DNA of 64,000 bases from Niabella sp. (GCF_030150205.1 NZ_JASLGT010000025.1:29379-93378); one strand, 5' to 3'; shown: positions 42,726 through 51,412, counted from the stretch's first letter. Made by a program: numbers and translations. Notes: generated by a model from the letters alone, not told the origin.

Positions 42726-42950
42726 ATGGATGCCGTCAGAAAAATAGTTGAAAATTCATCAAATCCGCTTTCCATTGTTTTACCGAAAGAGTACGAAAAC
42801 AGGAAACTGGAGATCATTGTATTGCCGCTGGATAATGACTCCCTTGCCAAAACTGAGAAAAAATATCACTTTGCTGATTTAGCCGGACAGTTGGAATGGG
42901 ATGGAAATGCTTTAGATGAGCAAAAGAAACTCCGCGATGAATGGGAATAG
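42726..42950 (+). CDS. Putative antitoxin of a PIN toxin-antitoxin pair
   Basis: A 74-residue protein directly before and overlapping a PIN-domain gene by 14 bases. The N-terminal part (VENSSNPLSIVLPKEYENRK) looks like a short beta-strand DNA-binding region of AbrB/DUF2281-type antitoxins, followed by EIIVLPLD. The C-terminal half is charged (EWDGNALDEQKKLRDEWE) and would wrap the toxin. This layout is typical of VapBC-like loci, with the antitoxin probably repressing its own promoter. Confidence 0.7.
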   Translation: MDAVRKIVENSSNPLSIVLPKEYENRKLEIIVLPLDNDSLAKTEKKYHFADLAGQLEWDGNALDEQKKLRDEWE

Positions 42951-43311
42951 CTATCTGTTAGACACCAATGCTGTTATCGGGCTCCTTAAAGGAAATGATT
43001 TCCTGGAAAACACACTTGAGAATGCAGATTGGGTAGGTATTTCGGTGATTTCAATCATAGAATTTTTCTCCTTTTCCCAGCTCTCCAACAACGACAAAAT
43101 ACTATTCAGAACATTTTTGGATCGCGTTGAAATTATAAATATGCCCGCAGAACCCAGGCTGTTAGAAGTTATAGGATCCTTTAAAATTGTAAACGGCCTC
43201 AAACTTCCGGATGCTGTTATAGCGGCGTGTGCAGATGAAAAAAAGTTGGTCCTGGTTACCAATGATGCTGATTTTAAAAAGGTTAAGGATCTGAAGCTTC
43301 TAACATTTTAA
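42937..43311 (+). CDS. PIN-domain ribonuclease toxin (VapC-like)
   Basis: A 124-residue PIN protein. The metal-binding acidic residues are D9 (YLLDTN), E42 (IIEFF), D92 (LPDAVIAA) and D110/D112 (VTNDADF), in the usual order, so it should cut RNA when free of its antitoxin. The start at 42937 (MNGNSYLLDTN) is chosen because the PIN domain begins there. It overlaps the antitoxin gene by 14 bases and lies four bases before ccmB, so read-through into ccmB is possible. Confidence 0.8.
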   Translation: MNGNSYLLDTNAVIGLLKGNDFLENTLENADWVGISVISIIEFFSFSQLSNNDKILFRTFLDRVEIINMPAEPRLLEVIGSFKIVNGLKLPDAVIAACADEKKLVLVTNDADFKKVKDLKLLTF

Positions 43312-43314
43312 GTC

Positions 43315-43965
43315 ATGCCGCATTCAATCACAACTTTAATAAAAAAAGATATTCTGTTGGAAATAAGACAACAGTATAGCTTTTATGGAATTCTATTATA
43401 TATAGCAGCAACTGTTTTTGTACTCTTTCTCGTGATTGATGAACCGGAGGGAAATATCTGGAATGGCCTTTTCTGGGTGATCCAGCTATTTATCTGTATC
43501 AATGCGGTGGCCAAAAGCTTTTTGCAGGAAAGCCGGGGAAGGATGCTTTATTTTTATTCGATCGCCTCTCCTGTTCATTTTGTACTGGCCAAACTACTGT
43601 TCAATTCAGTATTGATGCTGCTGATGTCGCTGATCAGCCTGCTCCTCTTCTTTGCACTGCTTGGAAACCCGGTTCAAAAGATCCCTGCTTTTACCGGCCT
43701 GGTATTACTGGGGGGATGGAGCCTGAGCATGGTCTTTACGTTTTTGGCGGCTATCGCGGCAAAGGCGCAGCAAAACGCGGCTATTATGGCGATCCTGGGA
43801 TTTCCGATCATTGTGCCACAGCTGATGCTGCTGATGAAAATTACCAATGCAGCATTTAACCCGGAGCTGACTATCCTGTGGAATGATATCGCACTGCTGG
43901 TAGCGCTGGATATATTGGTGGCCCTTCTTTCCGTGATCCTTTTCCCCTTTTTATGGAGGGATTAA
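43315..43965 (+). CDS. ccmB: Cytochrome c maturation protein CcmB (haem exporter subunit)
   Basis: A 216-residue inner-membrane protein with six spans, the permease subunit of the CcmAB haem-handling ABC transporter. Typical features are KKDILLEIRQQYSFYGILLY at the N-terminus and the FLQESRGRMLYFYSI cytoplasmic loop, followed by the hydrophobic second half (AIMAILGFPIIVPQLMLL). The ATPase gene ccmA is not in this window. It directly follows the toxin gene and precedes ccmC by about 230 bases. Confidence 0.9.
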   Translation: MPHSITTLIKKDILLEIRQQYSFYGILLYIAATVFVLFLVIDEPEGNIWNGLFWVIQLFICINAVAKSFLQESRGRMLYFYSIASPVHFVLAKLLFNSVLMLLMSLISLLLFFALLGNPVQKIPAFTGLVLLGGWSLSMVFTFLAAIAAKAQQNAAIMAILGFPIIVPQLMLLMKITNAAFNPELTILWNDIALLVALDILVALLSVILFPFLWRD

Positions 43966-44127
43966 GAGCGCAGGTGCCGGGCATACAACCACTGGAAATA
44001 ACCCTTTTTGCAATACGCGTTCCGGCAAACATTCTGTTCTTTATTGATCAAAACCCACAGAAGGCAATCCGGGCCTTACTTAATTTCTATAAGAAGCCGG
44101 TTTTTGTTACGCAATTTGCAAATTTGG

Positions 44128-44156
44128 TTGAATAAACAACTTTACACTTACTTTTG
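44128..44156 (+). promoter_or_regulatory. Promoter for ccmC-ccmD
   Basis: TTG (44128-44130; TTTG also at 44123) is followed by 18 bases and a perfect -7 box TACTTTTG (44149-44156). The ccmC start codon is 40 bases downstream. This suggests ccmC and ccmD can be transcribed without ccmB. Confidence 0.6.
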
Positions 44157-44196
44157 TGTTTTGTAGAATACTAAGGTGTACTGTTAAGACTTGAAT

Positions 44197-44892
44197 ATGT
44201 ATAAAACGTGGTGGAAAATCCTCTGTATCATCCTGTTGGTATACGCGCTTGTAGCCGGACTGCTTATTAAAGTTCCCAACCTCCCGATTCTTGGAGAAAC
44301 CAGTCGTAACCTGTTTTACCATGTGGGTATGTGGGCTGCAATGATGGTGCTCTTTATCTGTTCGCTGGTGCATTCGATCCGGTACCTGCGCACCATGAAC
44401 CTGAAATACGATATCGCCGCAAAAAATTATGCTACGGTGGGCATTTTCTTCGGTCTCCTGGGCTATGCCACCGGTGCCATCTGGGCAAGCTATACCTGGG
44501 CCGATCCGAACAACCCGGCCTTCCAGTCGTTCAGCGCAGTAGCGCGGGAGCCCAAGCTGATCGGAACTGCGGTGGCACTGCTGATTTATTTTGCCTACCT
44601 GATCTTAAGAGACTCTATAAACGACCTGGACAAACGGGCAAGGGTAAGTGCTGTATATAATGTTTTTGCCTTTGCCATGCTTTTCCCTACCATTTTTATC
44701 ATCCCAAGATTACTCCCCAGCCTGCATCCCGGACAGGAAGGCAACCCTGCTTTAAATTTTAAAGATGTAAGTCCGCAGATGCGTATGGTAGAATACCCCG
44801 CCTTTATCGGCTGGGCCTTACTGGGCGTATGGATCGCCACATTAAAGATCCGGATCAATTTACTGAAAGAAAAATCGCTTTTGAAAAAATGA
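44197..44892 (+). CDS. ccmC: Cytochrome c maturation protein CcmC
   Basis: A 231-residue, six-span membrane protein that presents haem for cytochrome c assembly. The two outer haem-ligand His residues fit H42 (FYHVGMW) and H177 (PSLHPGQ). The conserved tryptophan-rich WWxWD loop between spans 3 and 4 is not recognisable. That stretch reads TWADPNNPAFQSFSAVAREP (100-119), with a single Trp and extra residues. The flanking sequences GAIWASYT and LIGTAVALLIYFAYL are typical. The ATG at 44197 is preferred over a TTG at 44191. It overlaps ccmD in ATGA. Confidence 0.85.
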   Translation: MYKTWWKILCIILLVYALVAGLLIKVPNLPILGETSRNLFYHVGMWAAMMVLFICSLVHSIRYLRTMNLKYDIAAKNYATVGIFFGLLGYATGAIWASYTWADPNNPAFQSFSAVAREPKLIGTAVALLIYFAYLILRDSINDLDKRARVSAVYNVFAFAMLFPTIFIIPRLLPSLHPGQEGNPALNFKDVSPQMRMVEYPAFIGWALLGVWIATLKIRINLLKEKSLLKK

Positions 44893-45104
44893 AAAAATCT
44901 ATTACCCGTTTCTTCATCTTTATGCTGATGCTGGCGCTGCCCGGCCTGGCCATGGCGCAACCGGCTGAAGAATCTCTTATGAGAAGCAGTGGAAGAATTT
45001 ATGTGGTTATTGCCGTATTGCTGGTGATCCTCCTGGGAATCTTTATTTATATGTTCCGGGTAGAAAAAAAGCTGAAAAAGCTGGAGCGGGAACCCGGGGA
45101 ATAA
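44889..45104 (+). CDS. ccmD: Small membrane protein CcmD-like
   Basis: A 71-residue protein. It has a signal-like N-terminal hydrophobic stretch (ending ALPGLAMAQ) and a second span (IYVVIAVLLVILLGIFIYM), then a charged cytoplasmic tail (RVEKKLKKLERE). CcmD is a short protein that helps release CcmC-bound haem. The overlap with ccmC by ATGA supports the assignment. Sequence alone would not be conclusive, as the family is poorly conserved. Confidence 0.7.
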   Translation: MKKSITRFFIFMLMLALPGLAMAQPAEESLMRSSGRIYVVIAVLLVILLGIFIYMFRVEKKLKKLEREPGE

Positions 45105-45159
45105 GCCGGAACGGCCTCCGCAACGATTATATACATTGCTAATTTGAAAATATACAATT

Positions 45160-46578
45160 ATGTCTGAAGTTCAGTACAACTTTTTTGAAGCCGTAGAAAA
45201 AAGCTTTCACCGGGCCTCCAAATTCACCAAATGGGATAAAGGATTGCTGGAGCAGATCAGTGCCTGCAATTCGGTATACCGGATGCGTTTTCCGATTAAA
45301 CGTGAAAACGGATCCATTGAAGTGATCGAGGCTTATCGTGTACAACATTCACATCATAAAACACCCTGCAAGGGAGGGATCCGCTTTTCCATGCAGGTAA
45401 CCCAGGATGAGGTAATGGCACTGGCTGCATTGATGACTTACAAATGCGCCATTGTGAATGTACCTTTTGGCGGTGGTAAAGGCGGTATCAAGATCGATCC
45501 CAAGAACTATACCCCCTACGAACTGGAAAAAATTACCCGCCGGTATACATCCGAACTCATCAAGAAAAACTTTATTGGTCCGGCAACAGATGTGCCCGCC
45601 CCCGACTATGGTACGGGTGAACGGGAAATGGCCTGGATCGTGGATACTTACAGCGCCATGAACCCGCAGGAGATTGATGCGGCCGGTTGCGTTACCGGGA
45701 AACCGGTAAGCCAGGGTGGTGTAAGAGGGCGCAGGGAAGCTACCGGGCTGGGCGTATTTTTCGGCATCCGGGAAGTTTGCAATATGCCGGAGGAAATGGA
45801 AAAACTTGGATTGGCAACAGGAGTAGCCGGTAAAAAAGTAATTGTACAGGGTCTTGGAAATGTGGGATATCATACCGCTAAATTTTTCCAGGAAGCCGGC
45901 GCACTGGTTGTAGGTATTGCCGAATATGAAGGTGGTATCAGTAATGAAAAGGGCCTGGATATAGAAGAAGTTTTCCAGCACCGGAAGCGTACCGGATCGA
46001 TCCTTGACTTTGCCGGGGCTACCAATCATAGCCGCTCGCTGGAAACCCTGGAACTGGAATGCGATATCCTGATTCCTGCCGCACTTGAAAATGTGATTGA
46101 TAAAAATAATGCCCCCCGCATCAAAGCAAAGATCATCGGTGAAGCTGCCAATGGGCCGTTAACACCGGAAGCAGATGAAATCTTTTTACAAAACAATGTA
46201 CTGGTAGTACCGGATATGTATCTGAATGCCGGCGGTGTTACCGTTTCTTATTTTGAGTGGCTCAAAAATCTTAGTCATGTACGGTACGGCCGCCTGGAAA
46301 AAAGATTTACCGAAAACGTAAATACCACCATCCTGGAGGAGCTGGAACATCTTTCCGGTAAAAAAGTGGCAGAAAAAAACCGTAAAATGATCATGCACGG
46401 AGCCGATGAAGTAGATCTTGTATACAGCGGATTGGAAGAAACCATGATTGGCGCCACCCGTGAAATTATGGAAGAATGGCGGAATAATCCCGAAATACCG
46501 GATATGCGTACAGCGGCTTATGTAGTGGCAATCAACAAAGTAGCCACCACTTACGCCGAGCTGGGCATCTTCCCGTAG
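45160..46578 (+). CDS. gdhA: Glutamate dehydrogenase (Glu/Leu/Phe/Val family)
   Basis: A 472-residue enzyme catalysing reversible oxidative deamination of glutamate. It keeps the KGGIRFS segment (residues 71-77), substrate Lys K95, the catalytic Lys K107 in GGGKGGI and ATDVPAPDYGTGERE. The nucleotide-binding GLGNVGYHTAKFF is followed by acidic context, and cofactor choice cannot be decided. It is close to the dehydrogenases of the archaeal/Bacteroidota type. Ammonia from urease could enter amino acids through this enzyme. It follows ccmD by 55 bases. Confidence 0.93.
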   Translation: MSEVQYNFFEAVEKSFHRASKFTKWDKGLLEQISACNSVYRMRFPIKRENGSIEVIEAYRVQHSHHKTPCKGGIRFSMQVTQDEVMALAALMTYKCAIVNVPFGGGKGGIKIDPKNYTPYELEKITRRYTSELIKKNFIGPATDVPAPDYGTGEREMAWIVDTYSAMNPQEIDAAGCVTGKPVSQGGVRGRREATGLGVFFGIREVCNMPEEMEKLGLATGVAGKKVIVQGLGNVGYHTAKFFQEAGALVVGIAEYEGGISNEKGLDIEEVFQHRKRTGSILDFAGATNHSRSLETLELECDILIPAALENVIDKNNAPRIKAKIIGEAANGPLTPEADEIFLQNNVLVVPDMYLNAGGVTVSYFEWLKNLSHVRYGRLEKRFTENVNTTILEELEHLSGKKVAEKNRKMIMHGADEVDLVYSGLEETMIGATREIMEEWRNNPEIPDMRTAAYVVAINKVATTYAELGIFP

Positions 46579-46596
46579 CCGGCAACATGATCCTGT

Positions 46597-46640
46597 AAGT
46601 TTTAAAAAACAATACAGGTTCCATCGATTTTTTAAAACTT
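46597..46640 (+). repeat. AT-rich inverted repeat after gdhA
   Basis: AAGTTTTAAAAAA (46597-46609) and TTTTTTAAAACTT (46628-46640) are perfect 13-base inverse complements around an 18-base loop with its own CCTG/CAGG pair at the border. It starts 18 bases after gdhA. It may act as a weak transcription end, although the stem is AT-rich. A small hairpin ACTGCC/GGCAGT follows near 46645-46661. Confidence 0.45.
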
Positions 46641-46676
46641 GTCCACTGCCGATTAGGCAGTTTCAGATTATTTGCA

Positions 46677-46684
46677 TACCTTTG
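46677..46684 (+). promoter_or_regulatory. -7 promoter box for the DUF177-rpmF-plsX operon
   Basis: TACCTTTG is an exact TAnnTTTG match, 29 bases before the ATG at 46714. A GGAAGGAG stretch lies shortly before the start codon and is an unusually good ribosome-binding-site-like sequence for this phylum. Confidence 0.55.
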
Positions 46685-46713
46685 CATCCCTAAATACAGG
46701 AAGGAGTTGAGCC

Positions 46714-47265
46714 ATGGCTTACCGAAGAGAGTATGATATCGCCTTTGTGGGTTTAAAACCGGGAGTTCATGAGTTCAACTATGAAATAACAGACAGGTTC
46801 TTTGAGGCATTTCAACAGCAGGACTTTACAAATTGTAAAGCACAGATAAAGCTTTCGCTTGATAAAAAAAGCAGCTTTATGATGCTGAAGTTTGAGATAG
46901 GCGGCAAACTCGATGTGGTTTGCGACCGCTGCAACAACACGATCTCCATGGACCTTTGGGATGAATTCGTTATCACTGTGAAAATGGTGGAAGACCCCGA
47001 AGTGATGAATGACCAGGAAGAAGACCCCGACGTATATTATATCGGCCGGGGCGAAAGTCATCTGAACCTGGAGAACTGGATTTATGAGTTCATAAATCTA
47101 AGCATACCGATGTACAAGACCTGTGGTTTTGATAATGCTGACGGGCCTCAATGTAATCCTGAAGCGTTGAAAATGCTGAATAAACTGGAAGCTGAAGTTA
47201 AATCCAAAAAGGACAGCAATCCGCTTTGGAAGGATCTGGAAAAATTCAGGGACCTGGACAATTAG
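46714..47265 (+). CDS. DUF177 (YceD-like) protein
   Basis: A 183-residue cytoplasmic protein of the DUF177/YceD family, which is linked genetically to rpmF in most bacteria and implicated in 23S rRNA metabolism. The Cys pair in VVCDRCNNTI (about 69-72) is the family mark. Two further Cys lie in KTCGFDNADGPQC near residues 137-147 and could complete a metal site. The acidic DQEEDPDVYYIGRGESHLNL stretch is also typical. rpmF follows 50 bases later, confirming the usual context. Confidence 0.9.
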   Translation: MAYRREYDIAFVGLKPGVHEFNYEITDRFFEAFQQQDFTNCKAQIKLSLDKKSSFMMLKFEIGGKLDVVCDRCNNTISMDLWDEFVITVKMVEDPEVMNDQEEDPDVYYIGRGESHLNLENWIYEFINLSIPMYKTCGFDNADGPQCNPEALKMLNKLEAEVKSKKDSNPLWKDLEKFRDLDN

Positions 47266-47315
47266 TTGTGTAAAAAGAAGAAATAATAATTTAGAACTAT
47301 TTAATTTCATTAGTT

Positions 47316-47510
47316 ATGCCAAATCCTAAACGCAGGCACAGCCAGCAAAGAAGCGCAAAACGCAGGACTCACTATAAAGCAACTTCTACTACCTTAACCA
47401 CAGATGCGGCTACCGGCGAAACGCATGTACGCCACCGCGCTTATGTAAATGAAGGGAAACTGATTTACAAAGGAAAAGTTGTTGCTGAAAAAGCACCTTC
47501 AAAAGCTTAA
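47316..47510 (+). CDS. rpmF: Ribosomal protein L32 (zinc-free form)
   Basis: A 64-residue large-subunit protein. It begins MPNPKRRHSQQRSAKRRTHY and ends with HRAYVNEGKLIYKGKVV. The four-Cys zinc ribbon of the C+ type is missing, with no Cys at all; the place where it would be reads LTTDAATGETHVRHR. This is the zinc-independent C- version. Gene order DUF177-rpmF-plsX is the conserved bacterial arrangement. Confidence 0.95.
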   Translation: MPNPKRRHSQQRSAKRRTHYKATSTTLTTDAATGETHVRHRAYVNEGKLIYKGKVVAEKAPSKA

Positions 47511-47608
47511 AAAAAACGTTAAGTACCGTTTACTTAACTTGTTCATTCCAAATTCATTGACGACCTTTGGTTGGTAATGCATTTGGAATTTTTAATTTTA
47601 GTCCGTAT

Positions 47609-48559
47609 ATGATGAATATTGGTATTGATACAATGGGTGGAGATTTTGCTCCGCTTGAGGCTTTGCGTGGGATTAAAAAATATCTTTCCGAAAACAAAAG
47701 CGGAGCAGTACAACTTACCCTGTTTGGCGATGAGGCCGCATTGAACGAAATCATCGCAGCGGAAGCGATTCCAACCGGCAATATCCGGATCGTTCCTACC
47801 ACACAGGTCATCGATATGCAGGAACATCCTACGAAGGCCTTAAAAGAAAAACCCCACTCCTCCATTTCCACCGGGTTTCAATACCTGGCACAGGGTAAAA
47901 CGGATGCCTTTATCAGCGCCGGCAATACCGGTGCCATGCTGGTGGGTGCATTGTTCAATCTCAAAACCATTGAAGGAATCCTTCGCCCGGTGATCTCCTC
48001 CATCATTCCCAAACAGGGCGGTCGCACGGGCCTGATCCTGGATGTAGGATTAAACGCCGATTGTAAGCCGGAACAGCTGAACCAGTTTGCAACCCTTGGT
48101 TCTGTTTATGCCCGGCATATCCTGGAAATTGAAAACCCAAAGGTTGGGCTGGTAAATGTTGGAGAAGAAGAAGGCAAAGGCAATCTTTTAACCCAGGGTG
48201 CCTATCCCCTGCTTAAGGCCAACAATGCCATCAATTTTATTGGCAATATTGAAGGGCGGGATACCTTTAATGAAAAGGCAGACGTAATGGTTTGCGATGG
48301 ATTTACGGGTAACATCATCCTGAAACTGGCAGAATCGATCTACGATATTTCAAAGACAGAAGGACTAACCAATGCTTATTTAGATCGTTTCAATTTTGAG
48401 ATCTATGGCGGTACGCCGGTGCTCGGCATTGAGAAGCCGGTCATCATCGGGCACGGTATTTCAAAAGCCACTGCTTTTTGCAATATGATTTATGTAGCGG
48501 AAAAAATGCTGCAGACCGGCGTGTTGCAAAAATTAAAAGAAGCGGTGCAGCAAAGCTAA
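47609..48559 (+). CDS. plsX: Phosphate acyltransferase PlsX
   Basis: A 316-residue enzyme that makes acyl-phosphate from acyl-ACP for phospholipid synthesis. The N-terminus NIGIDTMGGDFAPLEALRG is diagnostic, as are the AFISAGNTGAMLVGALFNL segment, LGLILDVGLNADCK-type core, EGRDTFNEKADVMVCDGFTGNIILK and VIIGHGISK. Two start codons (47609, 47612) are adjacent. fabH, often the next gene, is not here; a repeat-filled gap follows instead. Confidence 0.95.
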   Translation: MMNIGIDTMGGDFAPLEALRGIKKYLSENKSGAVQLTLFGDEAALNEIIAAEAIPTGNIRIVPTTQVIDMQEHPTKALKEKPHSSISTGFQYLAQGKTDAFISAGNTGAMLVGALFNLKTIEGILRPVISSIIPKQGGRTGLILDVGLNADCKPEQLNQFATLGSVYARHILEIENPKVGLVNVGEEEGKGNLLTQGAYPLLKANNAINFIGNIEGRDTFNEKADVMVCDGFTGNIILKLAESIYDISKTEGLTNAYLDRFNFEIYGGTPVLGIEKPVIIGHGISKATAFCNMIYVAEKMLQTGVLQKLKEAVQQS

Positions 48560-49420
48560 ACACATCAAGAGGTCTATTTCTTTACTGAAAGACACCGTCT
48601 CAAAAAGCCGTTTATAACGTGATGTCACTCTGAGTTTTTGATAGGTGAGCCTAATCAACGAGGAGATGACAACTGTTTCCGAAAAATCGGAATATTTCAA
48701 GTTCGTGCTTCTTTCTCTTTCCACTTTTCCAGTCGATGAAAAGTGGAGCAAAAATCTTGTCCGCCAGGAGGTGAATCCCGCCAGTCTGTTCTTCACCAAG
48801 AGGCGGGACCAGGGAAACCGGCGCTTCAGGCTTTGGCGACGGGCCACACACGTGCCCACGCTGTCCGCCGCCGCCATTCCGCTTGATTTCCCTTTTCACT
48901 GCCCGGCGGACTACCTTCTAAGAAAGAACACATTCCTATTATTGTTTCACTTTCATCGGGTAGATTCTATCTATAATGACTCCGGAACGGAATAGTATCT
49001 ACTGCAATTAGCAAGATCCGCAGCGGATCTTTTTTCAAAAAGAGATCCTGGTCGTAAAAAAGCAGCGCAGTAAGTGTTGTACAATAAGCAGGCAGCAAGC
49101 GCTTTAACCAACCCTTTCAGAAAAGGAGTAAAGCTGCTTTTCGATCCGGGTGTGCAGTGCGTGGCCGGCCAAAAGGCGGAGCAATCTTTTGGCCTTGACT
49201 TTTGCTCCACTTTTTGTCAAGAAAAAGTGGAAAGAGAAAAGAAAGGAACGTGATTGGATCACCAACGCATCATACAATCTGTCATTGGCAGTTCTTTATT
49301 TGTGAGCACAACATCAACGAGGCGATGACAAAATACGCTTACGGTCACCCTGAACTTGTTTCAGGGTCTATTGTAACGATCCACATAGAAGCTGTCTTCC
49401 AAATCAGTATATGTTCCAAA
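48560..49420. repeat. Non-coding block flanked by hairpin inverted repeats
   Basis: There is no credible gene in 860 bases. A left arm near 48709-48757 (CTTTCTCTTTCCACTTTT, then AAAAGTGGAGCAAAA) is matched by an inverted right arm near 49200-49245 (TTTTGCTCCACTTTTT, then AAAAAGTGGAAAGAGAAAAG). Each arm is itself a hairpin on CCACTTTT/AAAAGTGG. Between them lie CCCGCC/GGCGGG pairing near 48778-48808 and a Pro/Arg-rich open frame judged non-coding. The block of about 540 bases could be a non-autonomous mobile unit, but no target duplication was verified. Confidence 0.5.
49344..49369. repeat. GTCACCCTGAACTTGTTTCAGGGTCT palindromic repeat (single copy)
   Basis: The arms ACCCTGAA and TTTCAGGGT pair around a short loop. 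Variants beginning GTCATCCTGAA are a commonly seen dispersed intergenic repeat in bacteria. A related TCATCCTGAATTTTGACAG stretch occurs at about 33260. It lies 52 bases after the stop codon of the convergent MBL gene, so it may also form part of that gene's 3' hairpin. Confidence 0.5.
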
Positions 49421-50824
49421 TTATCCCAACCCTATCTCGAAATGCCGCTCGGGGATCAGCACGTCTACAAATCCTTTTTTAACCAACCGTTGCTTAAACG
49501 CTACCTGTACATCGGGTTCGCCATGTACCAGGAATAATTGTTTTACTGCCTGGGGGTTCTGACAGGCCAGCCATTGGCTCATGTCTTCATAATCGCCGTG
49601 CGCACTCATGCTCCGGATCTGCCCGATCTCAGCATTTACCTGGTGCTCCACTCCAAAAATGCCCACTTCTTTTGCACCGCCAAGGAGCCGTCCGCCCAAT
49701 GAATGCGGTTCGCAGTACCCGGTCATTACAATGGCGTTGCGGGAGTTTTCAATATTATTGCTGATATGGTGCTTTACCCTTCCGGCATCGGCCATCCCGC
49801 TTGCGGAAATAATAACCAGCGGGCCATTCTTAAAGTTCAGCGCCTTGGATTCATCCACCGATTTTATATACGTTAACCCGGGGAACATAAACGGATCATC
49901 GTCATTCTTCAATACATTTTGAATTTGCCGGTTAAAGTATTGGGGAAACCGTTTTACCACATCGGTGGCTTCAATGCTTAGCGGGCTATCTACATAAAAC
50001 GGAATTTTCGGAAGCCGGTTTTCCGCCTCCAGCTGGTTCAATGCATACAAAATTTCCTGTGTACGCCCCACACTGAAAGCTGGAAAAATGAGTTTCCCTT
50101 TCCGCTCCACGCAAACTTTCTGAATCCACTCCAGCAACATCTCCGGGGTATCCTTCACATCTTCATGCAGGCTGTTGCCATAGGTAGATTCCATAATGAT
50201 ATAGTCTGCCTGCGGAAATACCTCCGGCGATCGCAGGATCACATCCCGGTAACGCCCCAGGTCGCCACTAAACGTAATATGGGTCTCTTTCCCTTCTTCC
50301 TGGATGCGGAGGTTCACGCATTCGCTGCCAATGATATGACCGGCGTCGGTAAACATCGCCTTTACACCATCTGTTACTTCAAACCAGGTACCATACTCTC
50401 TTGTTTCAAACAATTCCATTGCCTTCTTTGCATCCTCAAGGGTATATAACGGTTGCAACAGATCCGGGGCCATCCCCTGTCTTTTCTTTTCCATAAAACG
50501 CATATCGCTCTCCTGGATCTCCGCACTGTCCATCAGCAAAATATTCGTAAGATCCTTTGTGGCAGGTGTGCAGAAGATGGTTCCATGAAAGCCTTGCTTT
50601 ACCAGGCGGGGGATCAATCCCGAATGATCGATATGTGCATGGGAAAGGATCATTACATCCACCTCACTGCTAATAAAACCAAAGTCCCGGTTCAGCGCGT
50701 CCGTCTGGTCGCCCAACCCCTGGTACATTCCACAATCCAATAATACCTTTTTTCCATTCTTCAGGGTAATGAGATGTTTAGACCCTGTCACTGTTTGTGC
50801 GGCACCATGAAAAGCGATCTTCAT
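49421..50824 (-). CDS. MBL-fold/beta-CASP metallo-hydrolase (RNase-like)
   Basis: A 467-residue protein of the CPSF/Ysh1-like branch of metallo-beta-lactamases. The zinc motif HAHIDHSG is followed by the remaining ligand regions (DAGHIIGSE, FSGDLGRYRD). The beta-CASP domain covers about 200-370 (FPAFSVGRTQEILYAL, then ISASGMADAGRVKHH). The RMMBL C-terminal part has RSMSAHGDYEDM. Such proteins cut RNA or DNA, and the bacterial forms have mostly uncertain targets. It is a single minus-strand gene. Confidence 0.9.
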   Translation of the reverse strand: MKIAFHGAAQTVTGSKHLITLKNGKKVLLDCGMYQGLGDQTDALNRDFGFISSEVDVMILSHAHIDHSGLIPRLVKQGFHGTIFCTPATKDLTNILLMDSAEIQESDMRFMEKKRQGMAPDLLQPLYTLEDAKKAMELFETREYGTWFEVTDGVKAMFTDAGHIIGSECVNLRIQEEGKETHITFSGDLGRYRDVILRSPEVFPQADYIIMESTYGNSLHEDVKDTPEMLLEWIQKVCVERKGKLIFPAFSVGRTQEILYALNQLEAENRLPKIPFYVDSPLSIEATDVVKRFPQYFNRQIQNVLKNDDDPFMFPGLTYIKSVDESKALNFKNGPLVIISASGMADAGRVKHHISNNIENSRNAIVMTGYCEPHSLGGRLLGGAKEVGIFGVEHQVNAEIGQIRSMSAHGDYEDMSQWLACQNPQAVKQLFLVHGEPDVQVAFKQRLVKKGFVDVLIPERHFEIGLG

Positions 50825-50906
50825 ATTTTTTACTTTATTGTTGGATAAGATTTTTATACAACAAGATAAAAAAAGAATTTCACATCCGGGATCATTTATT
50901 ATTTCT

Positions 50907-51389
50907 TTAACCTGTGCGGGCTTTGAACGACCAGGTGATGTGAAAGGTAGCTACCGGCACGCCCGCTTCATTCACACCTGTGGAAGTTGCTGTAAACTGT
51001 TGGGGCTGGTTTTGATCAATGGCGTTTTGAACGGTCTTACGCAACGCGTCTCCATCTTCACAGGTAAAAAACGTATGGCCTGTTGCCTTCTTAAAAAACG
51101 TTGCCTCCAGCTTTACCACCAGCAGGGCTACTTTTACAGGACCCGCTGAAGCAGCCGCCATAGCCAGTACACCGGTGCTCATTTCTGCAGCCATTGCCAA
51201 TGCCGCAAAATAGGTAGAGCGAAACGGATTTTTATTCATCCATTTATACGGAATGCTAACTACACACCGCTGCGGGCTTACCTCGCGGATGCGTAAACCT
51301 GCAAACAACGCCAACGGCAGTTTCGACAACAAAAACATCCTGAATTTTACAGGATGTTTTAAGATCTTAAAAAACGAAGTGGTATTCAT
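50907..51389 (-). CDS. DUF4442 hotdog-fold protein
   Basis: A 160-residue protein resembling DUF4442/YiiD-type hotdog proteins, relatives of acyl-CoA thioesterases. Recognisable pieces are CVVSIPYKWMNKNPFRSTYFAALAMAAEMSTG and LVVKLEATFFKKATGHTFFTCED. I split these by position: about 42-75 and 89-113. The Asn-Pro-Phe-Arg-Ser-x-Tyr core is characteristic. No signal peptide is present. It is downstream of the thioredoxin-like gene with a 23-base gap, so probably same operon. The substrate is unknown. Confidence 0.8.
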   Translation of the reverse strand: MNTTSFFKILKHPVKFRMFLLSKLPLALFAGLRIREVSPQRCVVSIPYKWMNKNPFRSTYFAALAMAAEMSTGVLAMAAASAGPVKVALLVVKLEATFFKKATGHTFFTCEDGDALRKTVQNAIDQNQPQQFTATSTGVNEAGVPVATFHITWSFKARTG

Positions 51390-51412
51390 ACAACAGATTT
51401 AGGTCCGGAAAT

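Noticed and set aside
45349..46029. 226-codon frame on the minus strand inside gdhA
   Set aside because: It is a shadow of the dehydrogenase gene with no homology pattern.
48645..48995. 116-codon frame in the repeat block after plsX
   Set aside because: It covers hairpin arms and a low-complexity Arg/Pro region, so it is probably non-coding.
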